From contig JBBRFH010000060.1 of the NCBI GenBank assembly GCA_038224615.1, forward strand, positions 1 through 14,581: a stretch of DNA of 14,581 nucleotides. The letters run 5' to 3'. A program made the translations under genes and the position numbers. Source of the stretch: JBBRFH01 sp038224615. GTDB lineage: Bacteria; Planctomycetota; Phycisphaerae; Tepidisphaerales; Tepidisphaeraceae. A model generated the notes under the pieces. That model was not told where the DNA came from, ran no database searches, and was given only the letters and a program-made list of their open reading frames with translations. This document shows positions 7,371 through 12,915 of this stretch, in pieces; position 1 is the stretch's first letter, and the number at the start of each line of letters is the position of its first letter.

Positions 7371-7420
7371 CCGGCGAGCCGGCGGCTGCTGATTGCTTGC
7401 TGCTCGCTACCTGCCACAAC

Positions 7421-8377
7421 ATGAAAGCCCTCGTCTTCGACAAAACGCTCCGCTTCGACCCGCGCCGCGCCGAGCCGCATGCGGCGCTCGGCGACACGCT
7501 CATCCGGGTCCATCAGGCTGGCATCTGCTCGACCGACCTGGAAATCGTCAAAGGTTACATGGCTTTTGCCGGCGTTCTCGGGCATGAGTTTGTCGGTACG
7601 GTCGTGTCGTCGCCGGAGAAAAAGCTCGTCGGAGAACGTGTCTGCGGCGAGATTAACTGTCCCTGCGGCCGCTGCGACATGTGCCTGAGCGGGCTGGCCA
7701 ACCACTGCCGCAATCGCACCGTTCTCGGCATCCTCGGCCACGACGGCGCGTTCGCCGAGTTTGTTCGCCTTCCCTCGACAAATCTCCATGTCCTCCCGAG
7801 CAATGTCGACAACGACCACGCCGTCTTCGTCGAACCGTTGGCGGCGGCGTTTCAGGTGCTAAAACAGGTCCGTATCGAACCGCGCACCTGGGTCACTGTC
7901 CTCGGCGACGGCCGGCTCGGATTGCTCGTGGCGCAGGTGCTTCGCAACGCCGGCTGCCCCGTGCGGGTGATCGGCAAGCACGCCGAGAAGCTCGCACTAT
8001 GCGAGAAGTGGCAGATTCGCTCGCGACTGCTGAGCGAGATTGCCCCGCGTCACGACCAGGATATCGTGATCGACTGCACCGGCTCGGCCGACGGGTTTGA
8101 GGTGGCGATGCAGATGGTGCGCCCGCGCGGAATGATCGTGCTTAAGAGCACGGTGGCGCAAGGCAAACCGCTGAACCTCGCGCCGCTGGTCGTTGATGAA
8201 ATCACCGTCACCGGTAGCCGCTGCGGTCCGTTCCGCGAGGCGATGCGCGCGCTGGCCGAGCAGAGCGTGGATGTGCTCAGCCTGATTACCAAGCGGATGA
8301 AACTTGAGAACGGCGTCGAGGCATTGGAAGCTGCTGCAAGGTCAGGCGTGCTCAAGGTGATTGTGACGATCGAATGA
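7421..8377 (+). CDS. Zinc-dependent medium-chain alcohol/polyol dehydrogenase family protein
   Basis: This is a 318-residue NAD(P)-dependent oxidoreductase of the medium-chain dehydrogenase superfamily (Tdh/COG1063-like). Catalytic zinc ligands are Cys36 (GICSTD), His55-Glu56 (GHEF) and Glu138 (EPLA). The structural zinc set C-x2-C-x2-C-x7-C is intact at Cys82, 85, 88 and 96. The Rossmann motif GDGRLG is at 162-167. The ATG at 7421 is used because MKALVF is the typical family N-terminus, although the frame is open ~30 codons upstream. The length is somewhat short against the usual ~340-350 residues, mainly in the C-terminal half. It sits between the lipoprotein and the QueC-like gene on the same strand. 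The substrate cannot be read from sequence. Confidence 0.88.
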   Translation: MKALVFDKTLRFDPRRAEPHAALGDTLIRVHQAGICSTDLEIVKGYMAFAGVLGHEFVGTVVSSPEKKLVGERVCGEINCPCGRCDMCLSGLANHCRNRTVLGILGHDGAFAEFVRLPSTNLHVLPSNVDNDHAVFVEPLAAAFQVLKQVRIEPRTWVTVLGDGRLGLLVAQVLRNAGCPVRVIGKHAEKLALCEKWQIRSRLLSEIAPRHDQDIVIDCTGSADGFEVAMQMVRPRGMIVLKSTVAQGKPLNLAPLVVDEITVTGSRCGPFREAMRALAEQSVDVLSLITKRMKLENGVEALEAAARSGVLKVIVTIE

Positions 8378-8383
8378 CTCGTT

Positions 8384-8432
8384 GCACGGGCGTCCAGCCC
8401 GTGGTTCACGGACACGGGTGAGACGCCCGTGC
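8384..8432. repeat. Imperfect palindrome of the ACGGGCGTC planctomycete type
   Basis: Outer arms GCACGGGCGTC (8384-8394) and GACGCCCGTGC (8422-8432) are perfect 11-bp complements. After three unpaired bases on each side, CCCGTG (8398-8403) pairs with CACGGG (8413-8418) around a 9-base loop. It lies 6 bases after the dehydrogenase stop and ends 8 bases before the ATG of the QueC-like gene. I recall such palindromes as interspersed repeats in planctomycete genomes; copy number cannot be judged here. Confidence 0.7.
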
Positions 8433-8440
8433 TACGGCAA

Positions 8441-9124
8441 ATGGCCAAAGACTTAGCGATTGTTCTCAACAACGGCTCGATCAACAGCGCCGTTTCCACT
8501 TCGATCGCCGCGCAGAAATACCGGCCGATCATGGTGTACGGAGACGTGCATCCGCATGAGACGCCGCTGCGCCGCAAGGCGGCATACGACCTGCAAGTTG
8601 CTTACTTCAAGCCGTTTCGTGAACACACGATTCCGATGCAGTTTCTGACCGTGTCGCGCGACAAGGCGCACAACGGGCTGGGCGCCAGCGCCGATCCCCG
8701 CGTCGCAGCGCCCGTGTTGCCGACGCTGCGCGACCTGGCGGCGCTTCTGGGCGCGGCGGTGTCGCTGGCGACGGCATACGAGGCGGCGGCGATCTACGTT
8801 GGCGTCGTCGTCGGGCCGTTGACCGACGACCTCTCACAGGCGACCGAATTCATTCAGGTGTGGAACGAGATGGTCCAACTCACGCTCGGCCGGCCCGATC
8901 TCGAGGTGATCGCGCCGCTGCTGGAGCTTGAGCCGTGGCAGGTGATCGACCTTGGTTTCCAAGTCAGCGCGCCGCTGGAACGCACCTGGAGCTGCACCGA
9001 TGAACACGGCGAACCCTGCGGCTCGTGCCGTGGCTGCCGCACGCGCGACGCCGCCTTCATGCAGGCCGCCAAGCCCGACCCGCTCAAGGCCGTCGCGCGC
9101 AAGGCCGTCGCGCGCAAGAGCTGA
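8441..9124 (+). CDS. QueC-like protein with a degenerate ATP-binding P-loop
   Basis: The 227-residue product resembles 7-cyano-7-deazaguanine synthase (QueC/ExsB), which uses ATP and ammonia to turn 7-carboxy-7-deazaguanine into preQ0. The overall order fits: an N-terminal AIVLNNGSINS strand-loop where QueC has VVVxSGGxDS, a LPTLRDLAALLGAAVSLA helix where QueC has VPGRNxxFLxxA, a VVVGPLTDD segment, and a C-terminal zinc motif WSC-x7-C-x2-C-x2-C-x-TRDAAF. The PP-loop is altered: residues 10-16 are NNGSINS, lacking the SGGxDS serine/glycine/aspartate pattern, so normal ATP adenylation is doubtful. A GTG at 8429 is in frame, but the ATG at 8441 is preferred since the GTG falls in the palindrome arm. 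The C-terminus has a 15-bp tandem duplication. It may be a diverged enzyme, a substrate-binding pseudoenzyme, or part of another deazapurine or amidation pathway. No other queuosine gene is in the window. Confidence 0.75.
   Translation: MAKDLAIVLNNGSINSAVSTSIAAQKYRPIMVYGDVHPHETPLRRKAAYDLQVAYFKPFREHTIPMQFLTVSRDKAHNGLGASADPRVAAPVLPTLRDLAALLGAAVSLATAYEAAAIYVGVVVGPLTDDLSQATEFIQVWNEMVQLTLGRPDLEVIAPLLELEPWQVIDLGFQVSAPLERTWSCTDEHGEPCGSCRGCRTRDAAFMQAAKPDPLKAVARKAVARKS
9086..9115 (+). repeat. 15-bp tandem duplication in the QueC-like gene tail
   Basis: AAGGCCGTCGCGCGC occurs twice in direct succession (9086-9100 and 9101-9115), encoding a repeated KAVAR in the C-terminal tail just before the stop. 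It keeps frame and looks like a recent slippage event. Confidence 0.85.
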
Positions 9125-9196
9125 TGTGCATGCCTGTGCGATGCCGCGAGTGTGAGCCAGTGCAGCAGCGGCGCTTTCCGCTACACTCGTCCCGAC

Positions 9197-10144
9197 ATGC
9201 AACTGCTGGAAGGCCTGCCAGGACTACGATCGTTGCCGCCGGGGTGCGTGCTGACGATTGGGAATTACGACGGCGTGCATCTCGGGCATCGCGCGATCCT
9301 CGGGCAGATGCGCGAGTTCAGCCCCGGTGCGCCGGCGGCCGTCGTCACCTTCGAGCCGCATCCACTCACGGTCCTGCGACCAGAAATGGCGCCGCCGCGA
9401 CTCACTTCGCTGGAGCGTAAGCGGCAGATCATCGGTGTGCTCGGCGTCGAGCACTACGTCATGTTACCGCCCAGTCCCGATGTCTTAAACCTGACCGCAG
9501 AGCAATTCTGGGCGATCCTGCGGGATGATGTCCGGCCCAGCCACATCGTCGAAGGACAGACGTTCAACTTCGGCAAAGGCCGCGGCGGGACGATCGACCG
9601 GCTCGAGGCTTGGGCCCGGTCGACGCCGATCCGCGTACACCGCCTGCCCAGCGCGACGGCCGTGCTGTGCGATCGCAGTGTCGTGCCGATCAGCAGCAGC
9701 ATCGTCCGCTGGCTGCTGGGATATGGGCGCGTCGAGGATGCGGCGATCTGCTTCGGCCGCGCGTACGAGTTGAGCGGCACGGTCATCAAAGGCTTCGAGC
9801 GCGGCCGGGCGATCGGTATCCCGACCGCCAATCTCGATTGCGCCGACCAGCTCGTTCCGTGCGACGGCGTTTACGCCGGCTGCAGCATCATCGAAGGGCA
9901 GCCCTACGCCGCCGCCGTGTCGATCGGGACGACGCCGACGTTCAGCGAGCGCCGCTACCAGGTCGAGGTCCATCTCCTTGATTTTTTCGGCGATCTGTAC
10001 GGTCAGACCCTCGACGTAACCCTGCATCGCTGGGTGCGTGATCAACGGAAGTTCCCGTCGGTTCAGCACTTGGTGAGGCAACTTCGGACCGACTTGTCCA
10101 CGATCAGGGGGTTAATACCAGTGGAATCCGGCTCCAACGTCTGA
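9197..10144 (+). CDS. ribF: Bifunctional riboflavin kinase / FAD synthetase
   Basis: The cytoplasmic enzyme phosphorylates riboflavin to FMN and adenylates FMN to FAD. The N-terminal nucleotidyltransferase domain (about 10-180) shows TIGNYDGVHLGH (20-31, with the HxGH motif), VVTFEPHP (49-56), VEGQTFNFGKGRGG (118-131) and VPISSSIVR (163-171). The C-terminal kinase domain (~185-305) shows GFERGRAIGIPTANL (199-213), the GVYAG segment, SIGTTPTFS, and the catalytic-type Glu257 in VEVHLLDF. At 315 residues the length is normal. GNYDGVH replaces the more frequent GNFDGVH, a mild change. The ATG at 9197 is chosen over an in-frame GTG at 9152 because homologues begin shortly before the TIGN strand. 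The Minf_1886-type gene starts 13 bases downstream, and riboflavin synthase lies ~1.1 kb away on the other strand. Confidence 0.93.
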   Translation: MQLLEGLPGLRSLPPGCVLTIGNYDGVHLGHRAILGQMREFSPGAPAAVVTFEPHPLTVLRPEMAPPRLTSLERKRQIIGVLGVEHYVMLPPSPDVLNLTAEQFWAILRDDVRPSHIVEGQTFNFGKGRGGTIDRLEAWARSTPIRVHRLPSATAVLCDRSVVPISSSIVRWLLGYGRVEDAAICFGRAYELSGTVIKGFERGRAIGIPTANLDCADQLVPCDGVYAGCSIIEGQPYAAAVSIGTTPTFSERRYQVEVHLLDFFGDLYGQTLDVTLHRWVRDQRKFPSVQHLVRQLRTDLSTIRGLIPVESGSNV

Positions 10145-10157
10145 TAAATTTACTTTC

Positions 10158-10562
10158 ATGCCCAAAGTTGCCCCGGTGAAATCGCTGGAACAGCTTGCCG
10201 AAGCGGTCGGCACCTACGCGGTCGATGCGTTTTACTTCGTCCAGCAGGGCTTGGCGCAGACATCGGGCACCGTCCATGGGAAGCGCGGCAAGGATCCCTG
10301 CCGCCACATCAGCGGTCAGCAGCTCGCCGAGGGGTTGCGCGATCTCGCGGTTGCCAATTGGGGATTCCTGGCTCGCACCGTGCTTGAGCGCTGGGGCATC
10401 TACAGCACGCTGGACTTCGGCCGCATCGTCTATGCCATGATCGACGCGGGCATCATGGCCCGCACCGACGAAGACTCGCTCGAAGATTTCCGAGGCGTCT
10501 ACGATTTTCGCTCGGCGTTCGATCGCGGCTACCGCATCGGCTCGACAGCGGTGACCGCATGA
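10158..10562 (+). CDS. Minf_1886-type uncharacterised protein
   Basis: This is a 134-residue soluble protein that I match to the Planctomycetes/Verrucomicrobia-restricted Minf_1886 family. The recognition is from memory of the conserved core: A(V)DAFYFVQQGL near the start, RHISGQQLAEGLRDLA (about 49-64), GFLARTVLERWGIYSTLDFGRIVYAMIDAGIM and EDSLEDFRGVYDFRSAFD. It is predicted to be mostly helical with no signal peptide. The function is not known. It starts 13 bases after ribF without a visible ribosome-binding site. Its TGA overlaps the ATG of the next small gene by 4 bases, which suggests translational coupling. Confidence 0.8.
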   Translation: MPKVAPVKSLEQLAEAVGTYAVDAFYFVQQGLAQTSGTVHGKRGKDPCRHISGQQLAEGLRDLAVANWGFLARTVLERWGIYSTLDFGRIVYAMIDAGIMARTDEDSLEDFRGVYDFRSAFDRGYRIGSTAVTA

Positions 10563-10705
10563 GTACCCAGCCGATCCGCCTGACAGCCTCCCCGACCAAG
10601 CCCAACCTCAAACCCCGGCTCGCGCTGTTTTTCATCGCACTGAGCCTGTTCCTCGCTTGGGGTGTTGCGCTGTTGTGGCTCTACTTCCGCGCCGCGCGCG
10701 GGTGA
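10559..10705 (+). CDS. 48-residue single-pass membrane protein
   Basis: This small ORF starts at ATG 10559 inside the stop region of the preceding gene (ATGA overlap). It encodes a polar Pro/Lys-containing N-terminus (residues 1-20), a hydrophobic helix (about 21-42: LALFFIALSLFLAWGVALLW) and a short basic tail, RAARG. The topology is probably N-in with a positive tail, but is not certain. No family is recognised. The exact overlap, sensible membrane-protein composition and colinearity with the upstream gene make it a likely real gene, despite its size. The palindromic repeat at 10714-10795 begins 9 bases after its stop. Confidence 0.65.
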   Translation: MSTQPIRLTASPTKPNLKPRLALFFIALSLFLAWGVALLWLYFRAARG

Positions 10706-10713
10706 ACGCATTT

Positions 10714-10795
10714 CCGTACTGTGGGCATCCTGCCCACAGCCCCTTTTGATTCATTCTCGTGTGGAAAGCCTGTGGGCAGGATGCCCACAGTACGG
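10714..10795. repeat. Long perfect inverted repeat built of two smaller palindromes
   Basis: The arms 10714-10739 and 10770-10795 are perfect 26-bp reverse complements around a 30-base spacer. Each arm itself contains a hairpin: CTGTGGGCA-TCC-TGCCCACAG (10719-10739) and CTGTGGGCA-GGA-TGCCCACAG (10770-10790). It fills the gap between a plus-strand run ending at 10705 and a minus-strand gene ending at 10797, so it may stop transcription from both sides, although neither exit has a T-tract. The TGTGGGCA-NNN-TGCCCACA core is, from memory, a frequent planctomycete repeat. Confidence 0.85.
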
Positions 10796-10796
10796 A

Positions 10797-11129
10797 TCAG
10801 CCGTCAAGGTCGGTGCTGCGCTCAGCCTGATCGGGCTGGTGCGGCGGGGCGTCGATGGAGATCGTGCCGGCGAGCCACGGGTCGGTGGTGGGCTTCTGCA
10901 TGATGAACGTATCGAACCCAAGCCACGCCGCGCACACGCTGACGGCGTGCCGCGCCTGGTCGGGTGACTCAAACAATTGCTCGATGCGGCGCTGGTCGCG
11001 CGGATCCTGCCAGGACTCGACGAGATTCCCCACCGTGTAAACGCGCAGCACCTGCTGCAGCGACATGGCAATCTCCGGGCGCAGCACGCTGGTCAGCGGC
11101 ACGTCGAGGATGGGGTTGTGGTCAAACAT
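10797..11129 (-). CDS. Hypothetical protein, 110 residues
   Basis: I do not recognise this protein. It has an N-terminal DVPLTSVLRPEIAMSLQQVLRVYTVGNLVESW segment, a central charged helix-like part (DPRDQRRIEQLFESPDQARHAVSVCAAWLGFDTF), and a Pro/Asp-rich, probably disordered C-terminus. There is no signal peptide or membrane segment. The ATG at 11129 lacks a ribosome-binding site, but a plausible promoter (11145-11172) would start transcription only about 9 bases before it, making it nearly leaderless. Met22 is an alternative start. Codon use looks like that of its neighbours and the opposite frames are poorer, so it is probably a real gene. It ends 1 base from the palindromic repeat at 10714-10795. 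Confidence 0.6.
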   Translation of the reverse strand: MFDHNPILDVPLTSVLRPEIAMSLQQVLRVYTVGNLVESWQDPRDQRRIEQLFESPDQARHAVSVCAAWLGFDTFIMQKPTTDPWLAGTISIDAPPHQPDQAERSTDLDG

Positions 11130-11144
11130 CGTTGGAATAGCTAC

Positions 11145-11172
11145 AGATTACCGCTTCACCCGTTGAAGTCAA
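11145..11172 (-). promoter_or_regulatory. Probable promoter of the 110-residue gene with overlapping dyad
   Basis: On the minus strand TTGACT (11167-11172) and TAATCT (11145-11150) are separated by 16 bases. The -35 box lies inside a GTTGA-NN-TCAAC dyad (11162-11173), a possible operator. Predicted initiation is about 9 bases before the ATG at 11129. Confidence 0.4.
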
Positions 11173-11269
11173 CGCGGGCAATCCCGAGGCAAAAAACAGC
11201 GAAAAGTCCACGAATCCGCACCGATTCCACGGTTCCAGCCCCGAGAGGAAAGCATCCCCGATAATGCGT

Positions 11270-11869
11270 CTACGTGCCAGGCAAACGCCGCAGTTCAAGG
11301 AACGAAACGATCTGCTTGGCAATCATGTCGCACTCGAGGTTGAAGGCCCATCCGACCGCGCATGATTTGAGCGTGGTGATGTCGAGCGTGGTGGGGATGA
11401 GCGCGACGTCAAAATGGCGCCCGTTCAGCCCGGCGAGGGTGAGGCTGACGCCGTCGATGCAGATGGATCCCTTGGGCGCCAGATACTTGGCGAGGGATTC
11501 GGGCGCTTCGATCGTGTAGCGCCATTCCTCGTCGCTAGAGAGCTTGTTGACCAGTACGCCGGTGCCATCGACGTGGCCTTGCACGAAATGCCCGTCGATG
11601 CGCGAGCCGGCGCGGAGGGCACGCTCGACGTTCACCCGGTCGCCGACGTGCAGCATGCCCAGGTTCGTGCGGGTGAGCGTCTCGCGGATGCAGTCGAAAT
11701 GGATCTTGCCGTCGATCCGCTCGGCGACCGTCAGGCAGGTGCCGTTGACCGCGATCGACTCGCCGACCTGCGTGTCCGGCCAGGCGTCTGCGACGATCAG
11801 TCGCCTTCCGCCGGGGTGATCCAGGACCGATTGCAGTTCCAACGTGCGTTCGACGATGCCGGTGAACAT
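11270..11869 (-). CDS. ribE: Riboflavin synthase, alpha chain type
   Basis: The enzyme converts two 6,7-dimethyl-8-ribityllumazine molecules into riboflavin plus a pyrimidine, the last step of riboflavin synthesis. The protein is 199 residues, normal for the family, with the MFTGIVE start and two lumazine-binding barrels. The first has VNGTCLTV (41-48) and ends near 88. The second has GSRIDGHFVQGHVDGTG (88-104) and IDGVSLTL (138-145). The ATG at 11869 is chosen because MFTGIVE is the invariant N-terminus; the frame is open 65 codons further but that extension is not protein-like. The gene is divergent from the ketopantoate reductase gene with 51 bases between. I found no FMN-riboswitch sequence in the upstream gap. 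ribE is used here for the alpha-chain riboflavin synthase; some genomes call it ribC. Confidence 0.95.
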   Translation of the reverse strand: MFTGIVERTLELQSVLDHPGGRRLIVADAWPDTQVGESIAVNGTCLTVAERIDGKIHFDCIRETLTRTNLGMLHVGDRVNVERALRAGSRIDGHFVQGHVDGTGVLVNKLSSDEEWRYTIEAPESLAKYLAPKGSICIDGVSLTLAGLNGRHFDVALIPTTLDITTLKSCAVGWAFNLECDMIAKQIVSFLELRRLPGT

Positions 11870-11920
11870 GACGGGCCCACGATATCGCAAGCGGTGGGCG
11901 GTGTCGCGTATGCTGTAGGC

Positions 11921-12838
11921 ATGACGTTCGATCCCATCGCAATCATCGGCGCTGGTGCGGTCGGCGCGTATTACGGTGCGCGGCTGGCGCAGGCCGGCGC
12001 GGACGTACACTTTTTCACCCGTAGCGACTGCGCCCCCATCCGCGCCCACGGGCTGCGTGTGCAAAGCTTCGTCGGGGATTTCACGCTCGATTCCGTCAAC
12101 GTCTACGACGACACGGCGGCGATGCCGAAATCAAAGCTGATCATCGTCTCGCTCAAAGCCACCGCCCAGGCGGACTATGTGCGGCTGGTTCGCCCGGTCG
12201 TACGCGAAGATTCCATCATTCTCTGCCTGCAGAACGGTTTGGGGAACGAACAGATTCTTGCCGACGCCTTCGGGGCCGATCGGGTTCTCGGCGCGATCGC
12301 GTATACCTGCATCAACCGCGTCGGACCCGGCGAAATCGCCCATACTGCCCATGGAAAGCTTCGCATCGGCGAGTTCGGTTCGCACAGCGTGACGCGGGCC
12401 GAACAGATTGCCGAGATGTGGCGTCGCGCCAAGGTCCCCGCCGACGCGGTGAGCGATCTGCGGCGGTTTCGCTGGCATAAGCTGGTCTGGAACATTCCGT
12501 TCAACGGCTGGGGCGCCGCGCTGGATCTCCATACCGAAGCATTGCTCGCGACGCCCACGGGCGCGCAACTGGTCCGCGACACCATGCAGGAAGTCGTCGA
12601 TGCCGCTGCGGCGTTGGGGATGACCTTCGAGCCAGACCTGATCGACGACCAGATCGCCAAGACGCGCGAGATGGCCGCCTACCAGAGCAGCATGCAACTC
12701 GATCGCCAGCAGCAGCGGGGGATGGAGATCGACGCCATCATTACCGAGCCATTGCGCCAGGCCGAGCGTGCCGGCGTGCGGGTGCCGCTGATACGCACCC
12801 TCGATCGACTCCTCCGCGCCATCCCATCGCGCGGCTAG
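11921..12838 (+). CDS. panE: 2-dehydropantoate 2-reductase (ketopantoate reductase)
   Basis: The enzyme reduces 2-dehydropantoate to pantoate with NADPH in pantothenate/CoA synthesis. The 305-residue protein begins with a Rossmann motif IIGAGAVGAYYGARLAQAG (8-26). Other family landmarks are SLKA (77-80, Lys79), LQNGLGNE (103-110), the GxIAYTCI-type segment near 124-131, FRWHKLVWNIPFN (183-195, with catalytic-type Lys187), and a C-terminal YQSSMQLDxxQQRGMEID block (254-271) with Glu269. The ATG at 11921 is directly before the first beta strand; the frame is open far upstream but overlaps the divergent riboflavin synthase gene. No strong ribosome-binding site is seen. Family members include other ketoacid reductases, so pantoate specificity is likely but not certain. 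Confidence 0.9.
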   Translation: MTFDPIAIIGAGAVGAYYGARLAQAGADVHFFTRSDCAPIRAHGLRVQSFVGDFTLDSVNVYDDTAAMPKSKLIIVSLKATAQADYVRLVRPVVREDSIILCLQNGLGNEQILADAFGADRVLGAIAYTCINRVGPGEIAHTAHGKLRIGEFGSHSVTRAEQIAEMWRRAKVPADAVSDLRRFRWHKLVWNIPFNGWGAALDLHTEALLATPTGAQLVRDTMQEVVDAAAALGMTFEPDLIDDQIAKTREMAAYQSSMQLDRQQQRGMEIDAIITEPLRQAERAGVRVPLIRTLDRLLRAIPSRG

Positions 12839-12915
12839 TCCAACGCACCCTTGCGTGCGCCGCCGGACGCTAGCGATGCGCTAACCGAATGGAGCGCCCG
12901 AGGTGCGCGATTAAC
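12839..12915. other. Short convergent intergenic gap
   Basis: Seventy-seven bases lie between the ends of panE and the RTX-calpain gene. A small hairpin ACGCA-CCCT-TGCGT (12843-12856) is present, but no T-tract follows, so I do not call a terminator. Confidence 0.4.

Noticed and set aside
11870..11920. FMN riboswitch before riboflavin synthase
   Set aside because: The 51-base gap is too short and has none of the conserved FMN-element sequence.
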